A program made the translations under genes and the position numbers. The notes under the pieces were generated by a model. The model worked only from the letters and a program-made list of their open reading frames with translations. It did not search any database and was not told where the DNA came from. Positions 50,712 through 62,100 of a stretch of DNA of 64,000 nt are shown here, one piece after another. Position 1 is the first letter of the stretch; the number at the start of each line of letters is the position of its first letter. Source of the DNA: Cohnella rhizoplanae (GTDB taxonomy: Bacteria > Bacillota > Bacilli > Paenibacillales > Paenibacillaceae); assembly GCF_948329515.1 (NCBI RefSeq), contig NZ_CAOJCN010000015.1, forward strand, positions 62,001 to 126,000. The letters run 5' to 3'.

Positions 50712-52277
50712 GTGGCACGGAACACGCAAAACACCGGCATCGTCATCGCAGGGCTGCTGCTCTCCATCCTGATGGCCTCGATGGACAACTCCATCACCGC
50801 GACCGCCATGGGCTCGATCATCGGCGAACTGGGCGGACTGGACAAATTCGTTTGGGTCACGTCGGCCTACATGGTCGCGGAAATGGCGGGCATGCCGATC
50901 TTCGGCAAGCTCTCGGATATGTACGGACGCAAACGCTTCTTCGTCTTCGGCATCGTCTGCTTCATGCTCGGCTCGGCGCTGTGCGGGACGGCGGATTCGA
51001 TCCTGCAGCTCAGCTTGTACCGCGCCGTTCAAGGCATCGGAGCTGGCGCGCTCGTGCCGATCGCCTTCACGATTATGTTCGACGCGGTTCCTCCGGAGAG
51101 CCGCGGCAAGCTCGGCGGCCTGTTCGGGGCGGTGTTCGGCCTGTCGAGCATCTTCGGCCCGCTGCTCGGCGCTTATATTACCGATCACATCAGCTGGCAA
51201 TGGATCTTCTACATCAATCTGCCGCTCGGGCTGATCGCCTTCGCGATGATCGCGCTCTTCTATAAGGAGTCCGCGCAGCACGCCCGGCAGGTCATCGACT
51301 GGACCGGCGCCGCCTCGCTCGTCGGTACGATCGTCTGCCTCGTGTTCGCCATGGAGCTCGGCGGCAAGACCTTCGCCTGGGACTCCGCTCCGATCCTGGG
51401 CCTGTTCGGCGGATCGGCCGCGCTGGCGCTGCTGTTCGTATGGGCGGAGCGGCGCGCGGCCGAGCCGATCATCTCGTTCGCGATGTTCCGCAGCAGGCTG
51501 TATGCGACCAGCAACGCACTGGCCATGCTGAGCGGCGCCGCCTTCATCACGGCGTCCGTGTATATCCCGATCTATATGCAAGGCGTGCTGGGCGGCTCCG
51601 CCACGAACTCGGGCATGGTCCTGCTGCCGATGATGCTCGGCACGGTCGTGACGGCGACGCTGGGCGGCAGCCTGCTGAATAAGTTGTCCTACCGCACGAT
51701 CCTCATCCCCAACGTCGTCATCCTCGTCGCCGGCATCGCGCTCCTCACGACGCTCACGGCCGATACGTCACGCTGGATCGTCACGATCTACATGGTGCTC
51801 GTCGGACTGGGCGTCGGCGCGACGTTCTCGGTGCTGGGCAACGCCGCGATCCATGCCCTGCCGGCGAACAAGCGCGGCTCCGCCAGCTCCACGCTGAACT
51901 TCCTGCGGTCGCTCGGCATGACGCTCGGCATCACGGTGTTCGGCATCATCCAGAGCCATGCGATGGCCCGCAGGCTGTCGGACGCGATGGGGAGCGGCTC
52001 CGCGAACGGCAGCGCAGGCACGGGCGAATCGGGTGGAGCGCCCGCGGCAGGCCTGGATCTGAGCGACCCGCATGCGCTCATGGAGCCGGCGGCCCGTTCG
52101 CTTATCCCGCATGATCTGCTGGGCAAGGTGGCGGACGGACTCTCCTCCTCGATCTCGCTCACCTTCATGTGGAGCCTGATTCCCGCCGTGCTGGCGCTGG
52201 CCGCGGCCCTCCTTATGAGTCGCGAGCGCATGGATCCCGCCGCAGAGGCGGAAGCGAACGCGGCTGCGCAGCACTAG
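50712..52277 (+). CDS. MFS drug transporter, EmrB/QacA type (14 TM)
   Basis: 521 residues from GTG 50712 (AAAGGA at 50697-50702 gives 9-base spacing; ATG 50703 would be too close). The DHA2 pattern is visible: LLLSILMASMDNSITATAMGSIIGELGG with the Asp in TM1, GKLSDMYGRKRFFVFG, YRAVQGIGAGALVPIAFTIMFDAVPPESRGKLGG, GPLLGAYITDHISWQWIFYINLPLG. A gap of about 35 low-complexity residues (Gly/Ser/Ala) lies between the last helices. It exports drugs or lipophilic cations. The 5' region has TGACA-6-TGTCA at 50624-50639, which could be an operator. Confidence 0.88.
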   Translation: MARNTQNTGIVIAGLLLSILMASMDNSITATAMGSIIGELGGLDKFVWVTSAYMVAEMAGMPIFGKLSDMYGRKRFFVFGIVCFMLGSALCGTADSILQLSLYRAVQGIGAGALVPIAFTIMFDAVPPESRGKLGGLFGAVFGLSSIFGPLLGAYITDHISWQWIFYINLPLGLIAFAMIALFYKESAQHARQVIDWTGAASLVGTIVCLVFAMELGGKTFAWDSAPILGLFGGSAALALLFVWAERRAAEPIISFAMFRSRLYATSNALAMLSGAAFITASVYIPIYMQGVLGGSATNSGMVLLPMMLGTVVTATLGGSLLNKLSYRTILIPNVVILVAGIALLTTLTADTSRWIVTIYMVLVGLGVGATFSVLGNAAIHALPANKRGSASSTLNFLRSLGMTLGITVFGIIQSHAMARRLSDAMGSGSANGSAGTGESGGAPAAGLDLSDPHALMEPAARSLIPHDLLGKVADGLSSSISLTFMWSLIPAVLALAAALLMSRERMDPAAEAEANAAAQH

Positions 52278-52291
52278 TCCGCACGGCAAAG

Positions 52292-52329
52292 AGCCCGTAT
52301 ACGCCAAGCAGGCGCATACGGGCTTCTTT
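52292..52329 (+). terminator. Terminator of the MFS exporter gene
   Basis: Stem AGCCCGTAT(a)CGCC / GGCG(c)ATACGGGCT with loop AAGCA... and TTCTTTTTG tail. Confidence 0.85.
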
Positions 52330-52439
52330 TTGCGAGAATGGCGGCAATAGACCGGCAATCAGGGCTTCCTCGTGAACCGCCGTGGACGTGCGGAAAAAGG
52401 CAGCCATCGCCATCTCCTTGTAACTTCATCCGTTATCCG

Positions 52440-53015
52440 TTATTTAAGCGGGGCAATATTCAACAACCCCAACAATTCGCCCCACGAATGAATGCGCGGC
52501 GCGTCCAGATGGCGGTTGTAAGGCTGATCGCGGATGTATACGTTCATGGCGAGCTCGGCGAGAGTATCGAGAACCGCGGGCTTGTCGTCGAAGTAATAGT
52601 CGAGCGCCAGCTCTCGGATGACGTCCACCTTTTCCGCGTCCCCCATGCCGCAGTAGAATCTGCCCGGGCCTACGGGGAAACCGGCCGCAGTCAGCCATTC
52701 CAGCGTCTGATCGCAGTGTCCGGCGCTTCGGGCCGTGATGTAATAAATCTCGTGTCCCTGCCGATCGAGCTCGCGCAGCGCCTCTACCGCGTCTGGATAG
52801 GTCGGGCAATCGCTGAAGTATATCTCCTCGCGAAGCTCGCCCCACATCCGCCTGCCCTCCTCCGCGGTCATGCCGAAGGCCTCATGGATCGGTATGCAGT
52901 TCAGCTCGCGCATGCGCGCGATATCGACCTGCGTGCCGAGCTTCTTGTTGTACAGCTGAAAGGCGTGCTCGCGCAGGTTGATCAGCGTGTCGTCGATGTC
53001 GAAGCCGAGTCTCAT
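52440..53015 (-). CDS. HAD-family 5'-nucleotidase (NT5C/YqfW-like)
   Basis: 191 residues. The HAD signature GFDIDDTLINL opens the protein; Thr/Ser and Lys motifs are ITARS and KVDVIRELALDYYFDDKP. The short cap and acidic DCPTYPDAVEAL segment place it with the deoxyribonucleotidase-like group (NT5C), often annotated YqfW. It would dephosphorylate pyrimidine or other nucleotides in the cytoplasm. GGAGAG precedes the ATG. It is transcribed alone. Confidence 0.82.
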   Translation of the reverse strand: MRLGFDIDDTLINLREHAFQLYNKKLGTQVDIARMRELNCIPIHEAFGMTAEEGRRMWGELREEIYFSDCPTYPDAVEALRELDRQGHEIYYITARSAGHCDQTLEWLTAAGFPVGPGRFYCGMGDAEKVDVIRELALDYYFDDKPAVLDTLAELAMNVYIRDQPYNRHLDAPRIHSWGELLGLLNIAPLK

Positions 53016-53154
53016 GAGCGTTCTCTCCGTCTGTATGGATTTATCTGCTCATTTTATCAAATAGACGCGCGTCTTCCTAATGAGGAAGCGGACAGAGGCG
53101 GACGCGGTCAGCGAGCGAAGTGCTGCCTTGGGGAAGCACAGGCAGCATGGAAAA

Positions 53155-53182
53155 GAACCCCGACCATAAAGGCTCGGGGTTC
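53155..53182 (-). terminator. Terminator of the giant surface-protein gene
   Basis: Stem GAACCCCGA / TCGGGGTTC with a 10-base loop; on the minus strand it is followed by TTTTCC. About 14 bases past the stop codon. Confidence 0.8.
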
Positions 53183-53195
53183 GCTTGCTTGCGTT

Positions 53196-56100
53196 TTAGG
53201 ACTTTTTGGCGATGCGTCCGAGCGCATCCAGCGCGCGAAGCACGACGGTCGCGGATTCGCCGCGCGTAGCCGTAGCGCCTGGGTTGAGCTTGCCGCCGCT
53301 GCCCTTGAGCAGCCCGCTCTGAACAGCGTAGGCGACCTGCATCCGCGCCCAGCCGGATACGTCTGCGCCGTCGCGGAGGTCTCCGAGCAGCTTGTCGGGA
53401 TCCAGATCGTCCGTGACGATGCCGAGCGCGCGGTACAGCATGACCGCCATCTCCTCGCGCGTGATCGGATCGCTTGGCCTGAACTTGCCGTCCGCCCCCT
53501 TCACGATGCCGGCCGCGGTCGCAGCCGCGACGGCTTCCGCGTACCAGGCATCCGCCGGCACATCGGCGAACCGCTCGGCGGCAATGCCAGTTCCGGCTCC
53601 GCCCGAGAGCAGCGGCAGCACGAGCTTGACGAACTCGGCCCGCGTCACGCTGCCGTTCGGGCGGAACGTGCCCGCCGGATCGCCGCTCACGATCCCCCGT
53701 GCCGCGAGCACCTCCACGTCCACGCGACTCCAGTGACTTGCAAGATCGACGTACGAGTACTCGGCGATCAGCACCGCGTACACGCCCGGCTCCGTCACCT
53801 CCGTCTCCACGCTGCCCGAAGCGCCGTCGACGATGCCTCCGGCATACGTCCACTTGGTCTTGTCGCTCGCGTGTTGGCGGTACAGCCCAAGCTTGCGCGG
53901 ATCCGCACCCGCCAGCTTCGCGGCGTCATAAGCGATCGTCAGCTTACCGGGTCCCGCGAGCTTGGCGCCCGTCTCCAGCTTCCAATCGTAGACGTCCGAC
54001 ACCGGCTTCAGATGCGCATCCGCCGGCGCCGGCGAACCGGACACCTTCGCAGCCGTCACCTTCTTGGCCGCCCCAGCCGCGCCGCCGCTGCCCGGCAGCC
54101 GCAGCTTCAGCTTGCCGCCGAAGAAGCTGAGACTGCCGCCTTCGGCACCGATGTCTCCGCTCTCGGCATCGGGATCCTGCGTCTGACCGCCCCCGCCCGG
54201 ATTGCCCGGACCGCCGCCGGTACCGCCGCCCGCCGCCTTCGTCGTGACGAACAGCGTCTGCGCAGGAGACTCGTTGCCCGCGTAGTCGACCGTCCAGACG
54301 CGAATCTCGTAAGAAGTGGCCGGCGCGAGCCCGGCGATCGCGTACTTGCCGACTCCCTTGGCTACCGCGACCGGCGCCATCGTCAACTCTTGCCCCTCGG
54401 CCGCCCACTGCAGACCGATACCGGACAGGTCGCCGTCGGCCGGATCCTGCCAGGTCAAGTTCACCGCGTCTGCATCAGGCGTTACCGTGCCGATGACCGC
54501 CGGTCCCGGAGGCGCGATATCGAGCGATTCCGGTTGCGCGGCCGCAGTTCCTGCCGAGGTCTTCGCGATGCTGTAGTTGCCTGCGGCGTCATAAGCGCGC
54601 ACCTCGATACTATACGAAGCATTGGCGCCTAAGCCCGCGAGCAGGGCATATTGCTGGCCGGCCGGCACTTCGACCGACTGCTCGCTGCCTGCTCCCAGCA
54701 TCTTATACGCAACGACGATCTTCGTCGTATCCGGATCGGATGCGTTCTTCCAGGTCACCAGCGCCTGATCGCCGTCCGCTTCCGCGGCGAGCGACGTCAC
54801 GGCCGCCGGCGGCGTCGTATCCGCAGCCGTCACGACGACGTCGGTCTCGTACGCTTCGCCCAGCGGAATGCCCGCATAGCTCTGCAGCGCCGCGTCGATC
54901 CTGACTGTGTACGCGCGGCCCTCTTCCAGCGTTTGCTCCGGCGCGAACCGGACGCGTCTCGCAGCCCCGTCCTCAGTCGGCTCTACTGATGTCCAAGTAC
55001 CGGCTACCTCGCTGCCGTTCCCGGCATCGATCACCTTCAGCAGGTCGGAGCCGATCGCGTCGCCCTTCACGTGGCGGTCGAACAGCACGTCGACAGACGC
55101 GCCGCCCGGCGCAGCCTCGACCCGCACCGGCTTCGCCGGCAGCGTCGAGATCATCGCCACGTTGACGTCGAAGTGCGGCGGCAGTACCGTGAGTTCCTCG
55201 CTCTCTGCGGGCAGATAGCCCTCCTTTTCGAAGAGCACCTTCCATTTGCCCTTCGGCACGTCCCACGCGTACCGGCCTTCGGCATCCGTATAAAGCGGAT
55301 TGTCCTGCCCGTACCAGCCGGCGTCCCAGACATCCCAGCGATTCGTATCCTCGTTCCGGCGCAAGACGGTGGCCTTGACGCCCTCGATCCGCCGGTCCTC
55401 CGTCACCTCGTAAGCGTAGCCGCTCGGATCGTAGATCCATTCGGGATCGGCGATCGGCTTCTTCGGCTTTTTCGGAATCTTGCAGTACGGATTGCTGTCG
55501 ATATCGCGGTTCAGGTCGGCGACCATGCCGGCCAATTGACCGTCGAGCACCTTGCCCGCCGCGTTGCTCACGAGGAACAGCGCGATCGTGCCGAGTCCGA
55601 ACGTGGCCGGACCTGCGACCGCCCCGGCGACCATGATCGCCGCCTTGGTCAGCTCGACCGCGATCAGGTGGTTTTTCAAGAAGTTGATATGGTCCATGTA
55701 CGCCGGCACAAGGTAAGGATCGCAGTAACGCGATACTTTATCCATCAAATACTCGAGATCCGCGAGCGTATCTCCGCTGCCTCTGCCGTCGTAGATGCTG
55801 TAGGCCGCGTCGATCGTCTTCCAAGTGTTTTCTCCCGCCGTAGACTCGAACGCCATGGCGACCCTCGCGGCCACGACGCGCACCGCGCCGTTCAGCGCTT
55901 TGACTTCCGCGGTCTTCTTGCCTTTGCCGCCAAGCCCGGAGATTAGATCGGCATAGGCTTGATTCTCGGCGCCGGCCGACAGGAGGGCCATGGCCTTGCC
56001 GGCATCCAATCCGGCGGAGAACTGGTCCTCTGGCAGGTAACCGGTCATCTCGAGCCGGAGGACGCCGCCCGAGAACGACTCGGTCAGCTTCACGCCGTAC

Positions 56101-59100
56101 GCCGGTACGCCCGTCTCTTGCTCGATCCTGAGATCGTTCGCATTGGGCGCGTACGTCGTCCGCTCCAGAGAAGCGTTCAGCGTGAGCTTCGCCGATCCGA
56201 TCGACGCAGGCAGCTTGCCTTTGTAAGACAACGACTGCCTGGCGTCCCCGTTGGTCCGCGGCGATACGACCAGATCCTCCTTGACCGCGTCGCGGAATGC
56301 CGGAGGCAGTCGGTCCTTGATCTCCGTCGGCGTCGGCACCGTTTCGTCCATACTGGCCGGCGACTCGCGCGTCCCGTAATCGACGCCGATGGCGCCCGGA
56401 TCCTGAATGCCGCTCAGCACCGCCGTGAAGACGCCGTCCTTGAGGCTGGCGGGTACGCGGGTCTCGCCGATGTAGAACGCGACGTCACGGGCCAGCTCCG
56501 GATGGTTGAACTTGAGCGTGAGGATGAAGGGCAGCCCCGGCGCGAATACGTACGGGAACCGCTGCTCCCCTCCGCGAGGGTCCAGCCGGATCGTCCGGCC
56601 GTCGCTCTGCTTCATCGTGAATTCGATCGGCTCCGCGATCCCCTCGTCGAAGCTGACGCCCGCCGCATCGCTGCGCCAGGTCTTCCCGCCAAGCGTCGCT
56701 GAGGCGCGAAGCTGCCAGTCGGCCGTCTTGCCTTCGCCCGGCATCTCGACGGCGGCGGTCCACCTCCCGTTCGGCGCTGCGTCGGCCGTACCGACGATCT
56801 TATCGCCGGCCTCCACGATGACCCGGCTCCCGCCCGGCGCCGAGCCCGTCGCGATAAACGAGCGGAATGCCGTCCGGCCCGGCGCGGAGATCGTGACCTG
56901 CGAGAGGCTGGCCCTCGCGGTGCCGAGCTCCTCCTCCTGCTGGACGCCCCCGGCCGAGTACCGGATGCGCGGCGAGACGTCCAGCTCGCGCGCTTGCGGC
57001 TCATCCGCGATCCGCAGCTGATATTGCACCGTTCCCGTCCCCTTGGCCGCGATCGCCCCCAACGGCAAGAGATAGCGGCCGTTGTCTAACGACGGCGTCA
57101 CGGGCTTGCCGTTCCAGACGACGCTGTCCGGCACGAGCGCCGTCTCCGCGGGCACGTCGAGCACGAGGACCGCGCCGCCGACCTGTGCGGTCGAAGCGTT
57201 GGCATATGCCGCGCGGACCTGAAGCGCCGTCCCCGGACCCGGCCGGCTCGTGCCGAGCAGCACGGCGTTGCCGATCTGTCCCGCGAACGCGCCGCCCTGC
57301 GCCGGCTTGAGCTCGCCGAGATCGATGGCATCATGATCCGCCACGGTAAAGGTCCGGATCAGCGACCTGCCGCCGCCGGCCGATACGCGAAGTTCATAGG
57401 AACCCGCCCCGGGCAGATTGAGGGTGAACCTGCCGTCCTGCGGCGCGCCCTCACCCTTCACATAAGAACGGTTCGCGCCGTCGATCCGGTAGACGGTGAG
57501 CGTGGCGGGAACGTCCGATAGCTTACCCGTCGCTTTGCTGATTTTGTTCTCCAGCCGGATAACGACTTCGCCTTTCAGGTCGTTGCCGATCGCCGTAGGG
57601 ACGCAAACGCTGGTATAGCCCGCCTCGGCCCCGTCCGCGCATATCGTTACGGACTGTCCTGCCTCCGCCTCCACGAGCATCGGATTACCGCCGCTCACCA
57701 TGCCGCCCCGCGCATAGACGCGATAGTGAACCATCTCGCGCCAATCGAGGTCGTACGGCCCGATCCAAGTGCCGTTCTCCGCCTCGGTATACAGGTTCAC
57801 CCTGACGATGGCGGGGATGCGCCGCTTGTATTCGATGTTCAACGTCTGCGTCTGCCCGGCCGCGAGCTCCGTCTTGATCCATCCGGAGCTGAACGAGCCT
57901 GCGGCCAGCGCCTGTACGTAGACCTCGCCTGCCGGCGCACGCAACGTGTACTTGCCCGCGTCGTTCGTTTGGGCTCTATAGTAGCTGCCGCTCAGCGTAA
58001 CTTGCACCGTAGCGTCGCGAACCGGCTTGCCCTCCATGTCGCTGACCTGGCCGGTCAAGGTCGCGTCGGTCTTCAGCGCCGGGGCCAGTTCGACCCGGTT
58101 GCGGCCGCTGACGAGGGTCAGCGTCTGCTCGAGCGGCGCATACAGCGCGTTCCCGGGGACGGCCCGGATCGTGACGGTCTTACCGATCATCCCCTTGAAA
58201 GCCGGGAAGGTGAGGCTGCCGTTGCCAGGCGTGACGCCGGATGCGAGCGGCGCGCCCGAAGCGTCCGTAACGAGCACCATCACGCCCGATGCGGAGCCTG
58301 TCGGATAAGACACGGCCAGAGACAACTGCGCGGGCAGCTGCGGCATCGCCGAGGCGTCGTGATTGCCGCCGGTCTCGACCGCGATCGGGGCGACCTGCGA
58401 TTCCTCGAGCAGATCGATGCCTCCGGCGCCGATGAGCGTCAGCTTATAATCGTCGGCTGCCGGCAGACCCTTGAAGCTCGCCGCGAGGGCGCCGTTCAGC
58501 GTGACCGTCCGGTATGCGGCCGCCTTTTTGCTGTAAAGGGTGAGCAAGCTGTCGAACGCGACTTCGGTTCCGGTGTCGAGCGTTACCAACACCGTGCCGC
58601 CGACCGCGATGGGCTTTTGCAGCGCCTCTTTTTCATACGTTTCGCTTTCGTAAGCCATCGTGCCTTTTAACGAATCCAGGCTGGCCGCGAATTTGGGTAT
58701 GATCAGCGTTCCTTCGTATATGCCTGCCCGCGCGGTTTCGAGGAGCTCCGTATCCGCCGTCCTGGCGATGCCGTCTTTGTCCGTATAGGACAGCGTCGCA
58801 TTCGCCTCGGCGCCCGAAGGGGCGGCCATCTTCAGCGCGATCGCATCCTCCTGGCCGGCATGCTGCCGGTTGTAGAACGGCATCGCGTACGTGAACGAAG
58901 CGATTCCCGTCCCTCCGACCGCGATGCTCTTCTCTACGGAATACGGCGACTCCGCCCCTTGCGCGTCCAGACTGCGGACGGCATAGGCATACGTCCTGCC
59001 GGGCAGCGCCGTCCGGTCGGCGTATCCGCGCGCCGCAGGGTCGCTCACCGTCGCGAGCGTCGTCCATTCGCCGCCTTCCGTCTTGCGCGCCACGCGGAAC

Positions 59101-62100
59101 GCCGCAATATCGGCGCCAGCCGGCGGCTCGCTCCAGGAGAGCCGGACCTCCCCGTCCTGGAGCGTCACCGTCAGGTCCGCGAGTCCCGTATCCGCCAGCG
59201 TACGCACGGCCGCGGTCGGCCCTGCGGTCGTCCATGCGCCGCCGGCCGCCGAGGCCTGGACCTTGAAGGTATAATCCGTCGCGGGCGAGAGCCCGGTCAC
59301 GACGGTCTCGAGCGTGCCGGCCGGCACCTCGACCGGAGCCGGGCCGCCCTCCACGCGGTAGCCTCCCGTCGCGTTCGCGGCGGCGGTCCACGTCAGCTTG
59401 ACGCTGTTCTTGCCGATATCGGACGCCGTCAGCGCGCTGCCTGCGGGCCAGCTCGCATCCGGCGCCGCCGCGGCGATACGCTGAAGATACAGGCCGTAGC
59501 TGTATTCCGCGCGTTCGCTGCCGCGAACCATGTTCATCATGGTCGACATATACGCGGACCGCGTGCCGTCGCCGCTCAAGAAGCTGTAAGATGCGGACGA
59601 TGACGCGGTCAAAGCCGGATCGTACGGCTGGCTGACGAGCGTCGCTTTCTTGCCGATGCGGTCCCACAAATATACCCTGGTAAAATTGCCGGAAAGGCCT
59701 GGCACGATGTTTTTCCCCGACGACTCGAACAGCACGTGACGGCCGTCATCGGTAATATCGGAGGCGGTCAAATAATCGAGCGTCATCCCGCTTCCGTCCG
59801 GCACATCGATCAGGCGCCCCGGGATCGTCCCCGCGGGCGCTCCCGCGTCAAAAACGTAGGTCTCGTACTGGTTGTTCTGCAGCGTAATGTCAAAAACCGC
59901 GATCTTGCCGGAGCCATCGAGAAACACCGAGCCTGCATATTTCCGGTCCTGGATCATCCCGCTTAGCCAGACGAGCTTCTTGTCGTCCGGGTCATGCCAA
60001 TCGTACCAGTAGATATCCGACGAGCTGCTGTCCGTATCCTCTTCGTCGAAGGAAGTATACGTATTGAACGCGATCGTCTTGCCGTCGGCGCTGAGATCCA
60101 TCGACATGCCCGATACGCCCGGCGACTTGCCGTTCGGCAGCACCAGCGCCTCCGGCTCGCGAGCCTCCGTGCTCATGACGATATTGTAGTAGCTCGTGCC
60201 GGCCGGCGGCTCATCCACGAGATTTTTAGCGTTCGTGTTGAAAATAATCGTGCTGCCGTCGGCGCTGATGAGCGGACCCGAGCTGTCGCCGTTCGCCTGC
60301 CCGCCGTTGACGTAAGGCGTGCTGATCTTGGACAGGGAAGTATCCCCCGGCTCGTCGAACGTTCCGTTGCCGTTCACGTCCCGGTCTGCCAGGAAAACGT
60401 CCCATTTGCCGTTCGTATCGGGCGCGTCCTGGAGCAGGTTGGAGGCCGCGGAGCCGAAGACGATGTACCGTCCGTCCGCGCTGATCGAGGCGCCGCTCGA
60501 ATTGCCGTTGCCCAGCTTGCCGTCCCAGGTTCGGCTAATCAAACGCACCGATCCGAGCTCCGCATCGTAGAGGTAGAGCTGCGTGGCCGAAGTATACGAA
60601 TTGTAGGGCGCCGTCCTGTCGTCCTCAGGCACCAGGAAGTGCATGTCGCTCGTAAAAAGCGTGTAGCGGCCGTCGCCGTTCATGGCGGCCACGCGGCCGT
60701 TCTGGCTGCCCGCCGGGCCGCCGGTGCCGCGCAGCACGTCCATGCGCACGATCGCCGGACCGGCCGGCATCCTGGCGCGCGTCCACTCGCCCGCGCCGAC
60801 GTTGCCGTCCCCGTCGACGATCGCCACGGCGAAGTCGTAGAACTCGCCGTTCTCCAGATTCGGGACAAGCGCGGAGACGACGCTCTTCGGATACAGCGCC
60901 GATTCGTAGACCGCGCCGCCGGGCTTACGCCAGCGCACCTTCGCGCCGACGATATCCCGGTCCCCCGGATAGCTCCAGTTGACCTGCGCCCCGCCCAGCA
61001 CCGGCACGACCGCAGCCGCCGATGCTCCCGGCGCATCCGTCTCCTTGGCGGCAAGCGTCCGGGCCTCGATCTCGGGCGACCAGTCCGACCAGGCGTAGCC
61101 CGCGGCGCCCGCCGCCACTTGGTAGCGGTGCGCCGATCCAAGACCGAGACCGTCTGCCGCGAACGAAGTGCCTGTCACGATTCCCGCGATGCGTCCGTCC
61201 TGCATCACTTTGTAGTAGGCGGCGCCTGGCGCTGCCGGCCAGCTCAGCGCGACATAGCTGCCGCCCGGTTCTGCCGAGACAGCCGCGCCTTCCGGCCAAG
61301 CCGGCGCTTCGGCGCCCGTATTCAACGCGACGGCGTAGATGTCCCTGTACGCGTCCATATCCGCCGCATCGCCCATATTCGTCGCGGCCGTCTCGAACAC
61401 AAGCGTGCCGCCGTCCGCGCTCAGCGTCCCCCTGTCCGCCGGCTGGTCGGCATTGGCGCCGCCCGCCGTCTTGCTGACCCATAGCGTCGTGCCGGCGATC
61501 CTGTCGCGCACGTACACGTCGGTACGTCCGGCGTCGGCGTCGTCGTATGCGCCGTCCGTATGGAACGAGACATAGCGGCCGTCCGCGCTGATCGACGGAT
61601 CGTACGCGTCGACGCCAGGCTGCGCGCCGGCGCCGTTCACGCTGACCAGCTCCGTCGTCCCGGTCTGCCGGGCGTAGACGTATACGTCCTGCGAGGGCTT
61701 CGTATCGGCCGAGACGATGTTGTTCGCCTTGGACAAGTACGCCACGTAATTGCCGTCCGCGCTGATGGCGGGGTAATAGCTGTTGTGGTTGCCCGTGGTC
61801 CCGTCCGGCGCACGGCTGATCTTCTTCATCTCGTTCAGCGCCGCATCGTACAGATAGACGTCGCGGTATTTGTAAGAGTAGTTGCCGCCGACATCGTCGG
61901 GAACGATCTCCCTGGAAAAGGAATCGAAGGCGACGAAGCGGCCGTCCGCGCTGATCGACAGCCGGGAGCGGAAGTTCTCGTAAATGTACAGCTGTCTCGC
62001 GACGAGCTTGACCGTACCGCTCCGGCGGTCAAGCAGCCAGATGTCGCAGGTGCCCTGACTGCTCGTTTTGCCCGCATATACGACATAGCGGCCGTCGGCG

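Noticed and set aside
52338..54632. 764-codon plus-strand frame over the nucleotidase and surface-protein genes
   Set aside because: Antisense shadow of two real genes; it also crosses their terminator region.
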